Notes under the pieces: generated by a model
Seen by the model: only the letters and a program-made list of their open reading frames with translations
What the model was told of the DNA's origin: nothing
The model's database searches: none
Made by a program: the position numbers and the translations under genes
In this document: positions 53,243-61,342 of the stretch, one piece after another
Layout of the letters: the number at the start of each line of letters is the position of its first letter
How positions within the stretch are numbered: the stretch's first letter is position 1
Origin: Streptomyces poonensis
GTDB taxonomy: Bacteria; Actinomycetota; Actinomycetes; Streptomycetales; Streptomycetaceae
DNA length: 64,000 nt
NCBI RefSeq assembly: GCF_014650915.1
Contig: NZ_BMVW01000001.1
Location: 620,001-684,000 of the forward strand
Direction: 5' to 3'

Positions 53243-54214
53243 ATGACCGAGCGCTACTTCGACGCCCACCTGTACGTCACCAACTGGGGCACCCACCGGC
53301 TGATGCTCCGCCTGCCCAAGCGCACCCTGAGTCTGCCCACGGTGCAGCCCTACTCCCTCGACCCCCATGTCGGCGCCTGGACCACCCGCACCCACCTCCT
53401 GCTCGACCTGACCAGCGAGGACGAGGAAGGCGACTGGGTCGAGGGCGCCGACGACTCACTGGCCGCCCTCATCGGCGTACGCGACGAACTCGCCACCGGC
53501 GACCTGCGTCCCCTCTACCTCGCCTGGCTCTCCGCGCTCACGGTCTGGGAACTCGAGGACGACGACGAGGAGAGCTACCAGGCCTGCCCGGAGCCGCCCG
53601 TCCCGGCCGGGCTCGGCGAACTGACCGCCCCACAGCGCGCGCTCGCCGACTTCCTGCGCGTGGACGAGGACCTGCTGGCCGTCGCGGCCCAGGCCAACCC
53701 CACCGCACCCGGGAAACCGACCAAGCGCACCAAGAAGGAACTCGCCCCGCTGATCGCCGCACTGCCCCAGAAGGACAAGGACGCCCTGCTCCTGCGGCTC
53801 GCCCTCGGCCCGGAACCCGGGTTGCGCACCGAACTGCTGCACCGCCTGAACGACACCGCCGCCCCCGCCACGGCCCCCGGACGCCGCTCGGCCGCCGCCC
53901 TCCTGGACGCCGCGCACACCCTGCGCACGGAACGCCGACAGCGCGCCGAAGCCGACCGGGCCGCGGACCGTGCCCGACACCTGGCCGCCCTCGCGGACGA
54001 CACCGAGTCCGTCTGGCAGAAGATCGAGGCCCACCTCGCCACCAGGAAGCCCAGCTCCCACGACCAGGCCGTCACTCTCCTCGCCGACCTGCGTGACGCC
54101 TGCGCCACCACCGGACGGCACACCGACTTCGGCCGGCGCCTGACCCGCCTGCGCGAGGCCAACCGACACCGCCCCGGCCTCATCCAACGCCTCGATCGCC
54201 ACGACCTGCGGTGA
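53243..54214 (+). CDS. N-terminally truncated hypothetical protein
   Basis: A 323-codon ORF from ATG 53243. Upstream in the same frame, from 53204, the sequence TYEWGDLKGDPRR runs directly into MTERYFDAHLYVTNWGTHRL, and from memory full-length actinobacterial homologues have about 40 more residues before this point ('YYEFLA...' then 'YHWGDF.GDP'). An in-frame stop at 53186 and the TetR fragment show that the true N-terminus has been lost. The remaining protein is acidic and rich in Ala, Leu and Arg, with KPTKRTKKELAPLIAALPQK and a helical tail. No function is known. It may still be translated from 53243 but is probably damaged. Confidence 0.7.
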   Translation: MTERYFDAHLYVTNWGTHRLMLRLPKRTLSLPTVQPYSLDPHVGAWTTRTHLLLDLTSEDEEGDWVEGADDSLAALIGVRDELATGDLRPLYLAWLSALTVWELEDDDEESYQACPEPPVPAGLGELTAPQRALADFLRVDEDLLAVAAQANPTAPGKPTKRTKKELAPLIAALPQKDKDALLLRLALGPEPGLRTELLHRLNDTAAPATAPGRRSAAALLDAAHTLRTERRQRAEADRAADRARHLAALADDTESVWQKIEAHLATRKPSSHDQAVTLLADLRDACATTGRHTDFGRRLTRLREANRHRPGLIQRLDRHDLR

Positions 54215-54611
54215 GAGCTGGGACCTGTCCCCGGTCCCCTTCGGCCACCACTCGCCGGTCAGCGCGAACCGGGACGGGTGAACCTCATGCTGTCCACTGC
54301 CCGTCGCCCCCTGTCTCCGGCCGACCGGCACACCGTTGAAGAAGCGCAGGCCTGGAGCTTCGGCCCTCGCGGGTGACGCACCCGGCGACCGCGGCACCGC
54401 GGCGTTCCGCCTGGCGTCCCGGTCGGGCCCGCTCCCTGCCCCGACGCGAGAGCCGGACGGCGGCACGAACGAGGCCGGTGCGGCCTCGCCCCGTCCGGCC
54501 TGCGGCGCACCCGCCGTGCACCACCTGCGTCCTGGTCCCCCACCGCAACCAATCCACGGTCCCGGCGGGCACGGATTACGTCCGGACATGTCCCGACCGC
54601 GGAGGCTCTCG
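54215..54611. other. Intergenic region upstream of the sigma factor gene
   Basis: About 400 bases. It starts with a weak hairpin after the truncated gene (GGGACC at 54220 with GGTCCC at 54233). I see no credible gene, although the frame upstream of the sigma factor is open. The last 65 bases hold the ACCAATCC-N18-GATT promoter-like motif. Confidence 0.5.
54548..54577 (+). promoter_or_regulatory. Promoter-like motif ACCAATCC-N18-GATT before the sigma factor gene
   Basis: ACCAATCC at 54548-54555 and GATT at 54574-54577 are separated by exactly 18 bases. The same pair with the same spacing stands before the molybdenum oxidoreductase gene at 56147. This is what is expected for a sigma factor that drives its own promoter and a target promoter. 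It would give a leader of about 28 bases to GTG 54612. Confidence 0.6.
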
Positions 54612-55196
54612 GTGAAAGAAGCGATCCATATCGGCAGAAGGCACTCAGAGGAGCCTGACCTGCAAGAGCTCATGAGTCGCGTGGCTCTGGGGGACGAGCG
54701 GGCGTTCGCCCGCGTCTACGACCTCGTGGCGGGTCCGGTGCTGGGTGTCGTACGTGCCGTGCTGCGTGATCACGCACAGTCGGAGGAAGTGGCGCAGGAG
54801 GTGCTGGTGGAGGTGTGGCGGACCGCCCCCCGTTACCGGCCCGACCGCGGCACGGCGGTCAACTGGATCCTCACGCTGGCGCACCGCCGGGCGGTGGACC
54901 GGGTGCGCTCGGTGGACGCCGCGGCGGCCCGGGACCACAGGGCCGCGCTGCTGGACCAGGTGCCCGAGTACGACGAGGTGGCCGAGTACGTCGAGGCACG
55001 CCTGGAGCGGGAACAGGTGCGGCGCTGTCTGCGCACGCTGACCGAGATCCAGCACCAGGCCGTCACCCTGGCCTACTACCGAGGACTGACCTACCGCGAG
55101 GTGGCTCAGGCGCTGGGGCTTCCGCTGGGAACCGTGAAGACCCGACTGCGCGACGGACTCATCCGGCTGCGCGACTGCCTGGGGGTGACCGCGTGA
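54612..55196 (+). CDS. sigK: ECF RNA polymerase sigma factor, SigK type
   Basis: A 194-residue extracytoplasmic-function sigma factor. Region 2 spans about residues 30-95 (ARVYDLVAGPVLGVVRAVLR and EEVAQEVLVEVWRTAPRYRP), region 4 about 130-185 (LTEIQHQAVTLAYYRGLTYR and EVAQALGLPLGTVKTRLRDG). The gene order with an RskA-like anti-sigma factor and a fasciclin protein matches the mycobacterial SigK system. GTG 54612 is chosen for its GGAGG site seven bases upstream; ATG 54588 would add eight residues. The stop overlaps the anti-sigma start. Confidence 0.9.
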   Translation: MKEAIHIGRRHSEEPDLQELMSRVALGDERAFARVYDLVAGPVLGVVRAVLRDHAQSEEVAQEVLVEVWRTAPRYRPDRGTAVNWILTLAHRRAVDRVRSVDAAAARDHRAALLDQVPEYDEVAEYVEARLEREQVRRCLRTLTEIQHQAVTLAYYRGLTYREVAQALGLPLGTVKTRLRDGLIRLRDCLGVTA

Positions 55197-55945
55197 CGAC
55201 CGTCGACCTGCACCGGCTGACCGGCGCCTACGCCCTGGACGCCCTGCCCGACGAGGAGAGCGCCGCGTTCGAGCGGCACCTCGCGGGCTGCGGGTCCTGC
55301 GCGCAGGAAACGGCCGAACTGCGCGCGACCGCGGCCCGCCTGGGGCTCGCCGTCACGACGGCCCCCTCTCCGAGGCTGCGCGAACAGGTACTGCACCGTG
55401 TCACCACCGTCCGGCAGGAGACTCCTGGCACGCCGGCCGAGGCGCTCACCGTACGCCTGGGCCGCCGGACCCGGCTGCTCTCCCGCTGGGCGCTCACCGC
55501 CTGCCTCGCGACGGCCGTGACTCTCGGAGGGGCGGCCCTGTGGCAGCACCGACAGGCCGAGGACGCCCGCGCCCGGGCGGACCGGGCCGCCCGGGCGACC
55601 GACGACATCGCTGCCGTACTGGCCGCGCCGGACGCCCGGACACGGGCCGCCGGGCTGCCCGACGGCGCCACCGGTACCGTCGTCGTCTCCCGCAGCCGGG
55701 ACAGGGCGGTGTTCGTCGTCTCCGGGATGGCCGACCCGCCCGGCGGGAGGGTCTATCAACTGTGGTTCGCCGACGGCGGCACCGTGCGGCCGGCCGGGCT
55801 GATGGACCCCGGCCGCAGTGACCAGGCCGTGCTGCTGCGGGGCGCCGTCGACGGGGCGTCGGGCATGGGCATCACCGTCGAACCCGCCGGCGGTTCGGAA
55901 CAGCCCACCTCCGCCCTTCTCGCCCTGATGGATCTCCCTGCCTGA
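55193..55945 (+). CDS. rskA: Anti-sigma-K factor, RskA-like
   Basis: A 250-residue membrane anti-sigma factor. The cytoplasmic part has the zinc-binding pattern FERHLAGCGSC (His29, Cys33, Cys36), one membrane helix lies near residues 97-117 (RWALTACLATAVTLGGAALW), and the outside part is the RskA domain (VVVSRSRDRAVFVVSGMADP, VYQLWF, and GMGITVEPAGGSEQPTSALL). In mycobacteria such proteins are cleaved to release SigK. GTG 55193 overlaps the sigma factor stop by four bases, a typical sigma/anti-sigma coupling. Confidence 0.92.
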   Translation: MTTVDLHRLTGAYALDALPDEESAAFERHLAGCGSCAQETAELRATAARLGLAVTTAPSPRLREQVLHRVTTVRQETPGTPAEALTVRLGRRTRLLSRWALTACLATAVTLGGAALWQHRQAEDARARADRAARATDDIAAVLAAPDARTRAAGLPDGATGTVVVSRSRDRAVFVVSGMADPPGGRVYQLWFADGGTVRPAGLMDPGRSDQAVLLRGAVDGASGMGITVEPAGGSEQPTSALLALMDLPA

Positions 55946-56146
55946 GAGGCGGGTGATCGATCGTCGCCATCATGTGATGAGCCGTCAGCCACCGGTGCGA
56001 CCACACCAGGGCGTGACCGCGGCGAGGGTCCGGGCCGGTGTGCCGACGGCACCGCTCGGACCGGGCCTCGCCGGGTCGCCTGCGCCTCCGTAGCCGAAGA
56101 GGGCGCGGATTGGCCGGAGAACGAAGTGCATCCCATCGAGGGAGCG

Positions 56147-56176
56147 ACCAATCCGTCGGGCTCGTGGGGCCGGATT
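56147..56176 (+). promoter_or_regulatory. Promoter-like motif ACCAATCC-N18-GATT before the molybdenum oxidoreductase gene
   Basis: Identical elements and spacing to the motif before sigK: ACCAATCC at 56147-56154 and GATT at 56173-56176. A transcript starting six to seven bases later would begin at GTG 56183, so the messenger may be leaderless. Confidence 0.6.
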
Positions 56177-56182
56177 CCCCAC

Positions 56183-57778
56183 GTGACCGACAACGAGAAG
56201 CAATCACGGCACCGGCCGGGGCCGGCACGGGTGCTGCTGGGCGCGCTCAGCGGCGCGCTGGCGGGCTTCGCCGCGCTCGCGGTCGCCGAGGCCGTGGCCG
56301 GAGCGGTCCGCCCGCAGGCCGGGCCCGTCGTCGCGGTCGGCGGCGCCGCGATCGACCGTACGCCCGCCGCGGTCAAGGACTGGGCGATCCGTCATTTCGG
56401 CACCTCCGACAAACTGGTGCTGCAGCTCGGCATCCTCGCGGTACTGGCGCTCGCCGCGGTGTCGCTGGGCGTTCTCTCGCTGTGGTCCCGGCGCGCCGGG
56501 ACAGCCGGGGTGCTGCTGTTCGGGGCCGTCGGGGCACTAGCGGCGACCCGCCGGCCGGACTCGGCCGGTCTCGCCGACGCTCTCCCCTCGGTGGTCGGCG
56601 CCGCCGCCGGTGCCGTACTGCTGTACGTCCTCGCAGACCGCCTCGTTCCCCGGGGATGCGGGCCCGGCACCCCGGGGGACGGCGAACCGTGGGATCGCCG
56701 GAGCTTCGTACTCGCGGCCGGCGGCGCCGCGGCCGCGTCCTGCGGAGCCGCTCTGCTCGGCCGCCGCCTGAGCGGCTCCACCGGCAGGACCGCGGCCGCC
56801 TCCCGCAGGAACGTGGTGCTGCCCGCGCCCGGCTCCCCCGCCCCCGCCGTGCCCAAGGGTGCCCAGCTCCGGATCGCCGGGATCAGCCCCTTCGTCACCC
56901 CGAACGACTCCTTCTACCGGGTCGACACCGCGCTGGTGGTGCCGAGAGTGGATGCCGCGGCCTGGCGGCTGCGCATTCACGGCCGGGGAGTGCGTCGGCC
57001 GGTCACGCTGTCCTTCGACGACCTGCTGCGGCGTGAGCTGATCGAGCGCGACATCACGCTCACCTGCGTGTCGAACGAGGTCGGCGGCCCCTATGCGGGC
57101 AACGCCCGCTGGACCGGCGTACGTCTGGCCGACCTGCTGGCGTCGTGCGGCGTGGAACCGCCCTCGAAGGGGGGCCCGGCCGACCAGCTCGTGGCCCGGT
57201 CCGTGGACGGCATGACCATCGGCAGCCCGGTCGAGGACCTCATGGACGGCCGCGACGCACTGCTCGCCGTCGGCATGAACGGCGAGCCGCTGCCCTTCGC
57301 CCACGGCTTCCCCGTCCGCATGGTGGTGCCCGGCCTGTACGGCTTCGTCTCCGCCTGCAAGTGGATCGAGGACATCGAGCTCACCACGTTCGACGCCTAC
57401 GACCCGTACTGGGTCAGGCGCGGCTGGGCACGCCGGGCGCCCGTCAAGACCCAGTCCCGGATCGACACCCCCAAGCCGTTCGCACGCCTGAGGGCCGGCA
57501 CCGTCATGGTCGCCGGGGTCGCCTGGGCCCAGCACCGCGGCATCGACAAGGTCGAGGTCCGCGTCGACGACGGCTCCTGGCAGGAGGCCCGGCTCGCGAC
57601 CGAGGACACCCGCGACACCTGGCGCCAGTGGTCCTGGCCCTGGGAGGCCACCACGGGCAGCCACACCCTCACCGTGCGCGCCACCGACCGCACCGGCCAG
57701 GTACAGACGGACAAACGCACCCGCACCATTCCCGACGGCGCCGCCGGACGGCACTCCGTCGTCGTCACCGTCGAGTGA
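56183..57778 (+). CDS. Membrane molybdopterin-dependent oxidoreductase (sulfite oxidase/YedY-like)
   Basis: A 531-residue protein. Four membrane helices (about residues 14-39, 77-100, 104-122 and 133-154) precede a Tat-like motif DRRSFVLAAGG (Arg172-Arg173) and a further hydrophobic stretch. The molybdopterin domain follows, with the molybdenum ligand Cys295 in TCVSNEVGGPYAGNARWTG, and then a sulfite-oxidase-type dimerisation domain (YWVRRGWARRAPVKTQSRID onward). It probably acts outside the membrane as a reductase or oxidase, perhaps repairing oxidised protein methionine. I chose GTG 56183 because the longer start at 56126 would put a promoter motif inside a codon-poor leader. Confidence 0.88.
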   Translation: MTDNEKQSRHRPGPARVLLGALSGALAGFAALAVAEAVAGAVRPQAGPVVAVGGAAIDRTPAAVKDWAIRHFGTSDKLVLQLGILAVLALAAVSLGVLSLWSRRAGTAGVLLFGAVGALAATRRPDSAGLADALPSVVGAAAGAVLLYVLADRLVPRGCGPGTPGDGEPWDRRSFVLAAGGAAAASCGAALLGRRLSGSTGRTAAASRRNVVLPAPGSPAPAVPKGAQLRIAGISPFVTPNDSFYRVDTALVVPRVDAAAWRLRIHGRGVRRPVTLSFDDLLRRELIERDITLTCVSNEVGGPYAGNARWTGVRLADLLASCGVEPPSKGGPADQLVARSVDGMTIGSPVEDLMDGRDALLAVGMNGEPLPFAHGFPVRMVVPGLYGFVSACKWIEDIELTTFDAYDPYWVRRGWARRAPVKTQSRIDTPKPFARLRAGTVMVAGVAWAQHRGIDKVEVRVDDGSWQEARLATEDTRDTWRQWSWPWEATTGSHTLTVRATDRTGQVQTDKRTRTIPDGAAGRHSVVVTVE

Positions 57779-57846
57779 CCCAAGCCACCTCTTTCCCCGA
57801 CACCGCCGAGAACGCGGCTCAGACCGCTCGGTCCAACAGGAGAAAC

Positions 57847-58506
57847 ATGATGAACACCCGTATCCGTCGTACCGCCATCACCCTGGCCGTGGCAGCCGTG
57901 CTGCCGCTGGCGCTGAGTGCCTGCTCCGACAACGCCGGCGACTCGGCGGCGTCGAACTCCGGCAAGGCATCGGCCGCCGCCACCGCCTCCGGCGACAGCA
58001 TGGACGGCTCCGACAACCCCTCTTCCGCGGACGGTCCCTTCGGCCCGGCCTGCTCGGCCGTGCCCGAGACCGGCGCCGGCTCCTTCGACGGCATGGCCCA
58101 GGACCCCGTCGCCACGGCGGCGTCCCACAACCCGGCCCTGTCGACGCTGGTCGCGGCCGTGCAGAAGGCCGGCCTGGTCGACACCCTCAACAACGCCCGG
58201 GACATCACCGTCTTCGCCCCGACCAACGACGCCTTCGCGAAGATCCCGAAGGCCACGCTGGACAAGGTCCTCAACGACAAGGCCCAGCTGACGAAGATCC
58301 TCACCTACCACGTGGTGGGGCAGAAGCTGACCCCCGCGGACCTGCCGAAGGGCTCCTTCGCCACGCTGGAGAAGTCGAGGCTGACCACCTCCGGCTCGGG
58401 CGAGTCGTACACGGTCAACGACTCCGCGAAGGTGGTCTGCGGCAACGTCAGGACCGCCAACGCCAACGTCTACATCGTCGACACCGTCCTGATGCCCACC
58501 GACTGA
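57847..58506 (+). CDS. Fasciclin-domain lipoprotein
   Basis: A 219-residue lipoprotein. The signal ends at LSAC with Cys26, followed by a Ser/Ala/Asp-rich tether to about residue 75. The FAS1 domain covers about 88-218, with ITVFAPTNDAFAKIPKATLD (H1-type motif) and ILTYHVVGQKLTPADL (H2-type motif with YH). It resembles MPT70/MPT83 of mycobacteria, which are SigK-controlled. ATG 57847 follows AGGAG; ATG 57850 is an alternative. It lies 68 bases after the molybdenum oxidoreductase gene and is probably co-transcribed. Confidence 0.92.
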   Translation: MMNTRIRRTAITLAVAAVLPLALSACSDNAGDSAASNSGKASAAATASGDSMDGSDNPSSADGPFGPACSAVPETGAGSFDGMAQDPVATAASHNPALSTLVAAVQKAGLVDTLNNARDITVFAPTNDAFAKIPKATLDKVLNDKAQLTKILTYHVVGQKLTPADLPKGSFATLEKSRLTTSGSGESYTVNDSAKVVCGNVRTANANVYIVDTVLMPTD

Positions 58507-59007
58507 CGGATCACCACAAGCCGGGCGCCACCGAGGGTGGCGCCCAGCTGTCGTTCCCGGCCCCCACTTTTCCGGTCACGCCCGCGGCACGTACCCGGTC
58601 CGGCCGAGCGGCGACGCCACGCCCGCCCCTTTCGCTCTTCCCCGGGCCTACCGCAAGTCGTCGACCGGGGAGCCGGAGTGGTGCGAAGTGCGATCGAACG
58701 TTGAACCGGGATGACGGCCACGGAACTGTCACCCGCCCGAACGCGGCCCGCGGCCCACCGAACCAGCGGGAATCCGGCATGGGCGCCAGGAAGCAGCCGC
58801 AGCATGCCGTGCGCGGTCCGGTGCCGACGTCGCGGCGGACTCGCCCTCACGGTGTGGCGCACGCGCGAGCGCGCCGAGTGGTTTCCGCCAGGCGCCCGGA
58901 CGGGTGGCCCGCGGCTGCCAGAATGGGCGGGTCAGCCCTTGGCGTACGCGGCGGGCTCCGATGTTCCTCGGCGCGTGTGCCGCCGACGATCGGGAAGCTC
59001 TCCGCCC
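58507..59007. other. Intergenic region with terminator at its start
   Basis: About 500 bases between the fasciclin gene and the pRiA4b ORF-3-like gene. It opens with the hairpin at 58523. The rest is GC-rich and lacks a credible ORF; the frame of the downstream gene stays open here, but no family similarity or ribosome site supports an earlier start. I cannot place the promoter. Confidence 0.45.
58523..58545 (+). terminator. Terminator of the sigK-fasciclin locus
   Basis: GGGCGCCACC, a three-base loop and GGTGGCGCCC form a perfect 10-bp stem 17 bases after the fasciclin stop. No T tract is present, as usual for this genus. It closes the transcription unit that starts before sigK or before the molybdenum oxidoreductase gene. 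Confidence 0.8.
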
Positions 59008-61260
59008 ATGAACGCCCAGCATGGCTCCGCCGAGCGCAACTCTTCCGTCCACCAGCTCAAGGTGCAGCTGGAGGGGGTGAAACCGCCGGTTTGGCGCGGT
59101 CTGGTGGTGCCCTCGGATCTCACGCTGGGCTCGCTGCACGACGTGATCCAGTCGGCGTTCGGCTGGCACGACGCACACCTGCACGTCTTCGAGGACCGCC
59201 GGGGCGAGCGGTACGCCCCACCCGGCGAAAGCATCGGTGTCCCGGCGCTCGACGAGGAGGAGACCGCTCTCGCGGACGTCCTGCCGCACGCCGGCGACCG
59301 TATGGACTACACCTACGACTTCGGCGACGACTGGCTGCACCGGATCACGGTGGAGGCGGTGCGTCCCGCCGGGCCGGGCGAGGGCGAGCTCGCGCTCTGC
59401 ACGGGCGGGCGGCGGGCCATGCCGCCCGCCGAGGACCTCGGCGGCGTGTGGGCGCTGGCCGAGCTGCTCGGCCGGTACGAGGCCGGTGAGCGACCGCGCC
59501 CCACCGTCGTCCGGCACGGCGGTGGGGGTGAGGAGGAGAAGGAGTACGCCGGTCCGCACGACGCGGTACTGGCCTGCCTGTACGAGGAGGGCTTCGATCC
59601 GGCCGCCTTCGACCCCGCCGGGATCGGCCGGGCACTCGCCGGAACCCGGCTGCGGCGGACGACGGGCGCGGGGCGCGGTGAACGCGACGGAAGGCGCGGG
59701 CGGCCGGTGCCGCCGGGGACGTACCGCTGCGAGTGCGGCGAGCTCCACCCGCTGACCGGCGACTCCGGCGACGGGCCGGCCGAGGAGGAATCGCTGTCCG
59801 GCCTGTTCGAGGCCACGGGCCTGAGGCTGCCCGCCGTTCGGCTGCCCGGCGACGCGGAGCTGGCCCACGCGGTACGCGACGTCCCCGTCTTCATGGCCGC
59901 GGTGCGGCTGGGGCACTGGTGCGCGGACGGGAGGGAGCTGACCTCGACGGGTGTTCTGCGGCCGGAGCCGGCCCGGCAGGCGATCGAGGAGGCCGAGCTG
60001 TGGCGCATCGCCCCGGACGACTGGGGCAACCCACGGGACCGGGCGGCCCGGCTGGCGAGGATACGCGGCGCGGGCGGCATGGAGCTGCTGGACCTGCCCT
60101 GGGAGTGGGCGCTGAACTGCGGCTTCGTGGAGGTGGACGGCAAGCGCGCGTACGCCGGCGACGCGCTGCCGGACAAGGAGGACGACGCGGCCCTGCTCGC
60201 CGCCTGGCAGGAGGCGGTGGCGGGCGCGGCGGTCGAGCTCTCCCTCTCCGTCCCCGTACTGGACGGCCCCTTGGCCGCACTGCGGGAGCTGATCGACGAG
60301 GCTCCGCCGCTGGTCTTCCTCATGCTGCTGCACGCGTACGGGCTGCCGGACGGTGAGTGGCTGGACGTCGCCCGTCACCTCGCGGACGGCTTGGAAGGGC
60401 TGGCGGAGGGCCCGGCCCGGGAGCTGGTGTCGCTGCTTCTGACCGAGCAGTACGACAGCACCGCCGAAACGCTGGAGCTGTTCGGCGCCGCCGAGTTCGA
60501 GGGCGACGAGGACCTGGTGGACGACGGTGTTCCCGCCCCGCCGGCCGACGGCCCAGGTGGACTGCTGCCGGCCGAACGTCTCCGGCTCACCCCACTGGGC
60601 CGCTCGGGCCTGCGTGTGCTGCTGGTCCGGGCGGGCGTCCCGGCGCCGGTGATCGGCTCGCTCGCCCGGGCGGACGCCCGCGAGCTGCTGGCCGCGCTCA
60701 CCTCCTACCCGTCCGAGGCGGACGCGGCGGCGGAGGTCGCGGGCTGGCTGGCCGGGCGCTCCGCGACGGACGCGGCGGTGCAGGTGGTGGACGCCTGCGA
60801 CGGCACGGAGCCGGCCGACGCGCTGCGGCGCCTCCAGGCCCCGCGGTTGCTGGCCGCCGTGCTGGCGGCGGACGAACCCGGACGGGCGAAGGCGGTGCTG
60901 CGCAAGGCCGCCGTCTCCCGGGTCACCGGTTGCTCGCACGCCGCGGCCTCGATGCTGCGCCGGATCGGGGAGCCCGCCGAGGACGGCGCGGCGTGGGGCA
61001 CGGAGTGGATGCTGGTGGACGGCGCGCTGCCGTTCGCGCGCCTCGGTGAACAGGCGCTGCGCGAGCGGCTGCTGACCGGTTCCGGAGAAGGCGTACGCCC
61101 GCTCGGCCAGCTCGCCGAGCGCGCCGACGACCTGTGGCGCGCCGGTCATCCGCACTCCGGCGAGGTACTCGGCGCGCTCGCCGACGCCGTCAGGCCGGTC
61201 GACAAGTCCCTGGCCAAGCGGCTGCGGAAGGCCGCGTACAAGGCGGGAGGCACCAGGTGA
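59008..61260 (+). CDS. Plasmid pRiA4b ORF-3-like family protein
   Basis: A 750-residue protein with the PRiA4_ORF3 domain in its first 200 residues: VHQLKVQLEGVKPPVWRGLV, LHDVIQSAFGWHDAHLHVFE and MDYTYDFGDDWLHRITVEAV are diagnostic. A CXC-containing segment (TYRCECGELHPLTGD) follows near residue 240, and the remaining 480 residues are Ala/Leu/Glu-rich and helical without a recognised fold. ATG 59008 is chosen from the family start; upstream codons are unconvincing. The family is widespread but of unknown function. It is tightly linked to the SNF2 helicase gene through a chain of overlapping starts and stops. Confidence 0.88.
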   Translation: MNAQHGSAERNSSVHQLKVQLEGVKPPVWRGLVVPSDLTLGSLHDVIQSAFGWHDAHLHVFEDRRGERYAPPGESIGVPALDEEETALADVLPHAGDRMDYTYDFGDDWLHRITVEAVRPAGPGEGELALCTGGRRAMPPAEDLGGVWALAELLGRYEAGERPRPTVVRHGGGGEEEKEYAGPHDAVLACLYEEGFDPAAFDPAGIGRALAGTRLRRTTGAGRGERDGRRGRPVPPGTYRCECGELHPLTGDSGDGPAEEESLSGLFEATGLRLPAVRLPGDAELAHAVRDVPVFMAAVRLGHWCADGRELTSTGVLRPEPARQAIEEAELWRIAPDDWGNPRDRAARLARIRGAGGMELLDLPWEWALNCGFVEVDGKRAYAGDALPDKEDDAALLAAWQEAVAGAAVELSLSVPVLDGPLAALRELIDEAPPLVFLMLLHAYGLPDGEWLDVARHLADGLEGLAEGPARELVSLLLTEQYDSTAETLELFGAAEFEGDEDLVDDGVPAPPADGPGGLLPAERLRLTPLGRSGLRVLLVRAGVPAPVIGSLARADARELLAALTSYPSEADAAAEVAGWLAGRSATDAAVQVVDACDGTEPADALRRLQAPRLLAAVLAADEPGRAKAVLRKAAVSRVTGCSHAAASMLRRIGEPAEDGAAWGTEWMLVDGALPFARLGEQALRERLLTGSGEGVRPLGQLAERADDLWRAGHPHSGEVLGALADAVRPVDKSLAKRLRKAAYKAGGTR

Positions 61261-61342
61261 GCCGGTCCACGGCAACGATCGACGCGGGGAACGCCGCATG
61301 AGCCGGCTCGTGACCGGGTCCGGGACGGGGGACGACACGTGA
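61257..61342 (+). repeat. 41-bp repeat creating two overlapping 14-codon micro-ORFs
   Basis: The sequence RTGAGCCG occurs at 61257, 61298 and 61339, exactly 41 bases apart. From 61257 a GTG-started frame of 14 codons (MSRSTATIDAGNAA) ends in TGA overlapping ATG 61298. From there a second 14-codon frame (MSRLVTGSGTGDDT) ends in TGA overlapping GTG 61339, the start of the helicase (MSRLVRETT). The first GTG overlaps the stop of the upstream gene. Each junction is a four-base (A/G)TGA overlap, so ribosomes could pass from gene to gene by repeated reinitiation. The units have diverged after the first nine to twelve bases. Confidence 0.7.

Noticed and set aside
56126..56182. GTG 56126 as start of the molybdenum oxidoreductase
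   Set aside because: It has a fair GGAGA ribosome site, but the 19 extra codons have low G/C at third positions and contain the ACCAATCC-N18-GATT motif shared with the sigK promoter.
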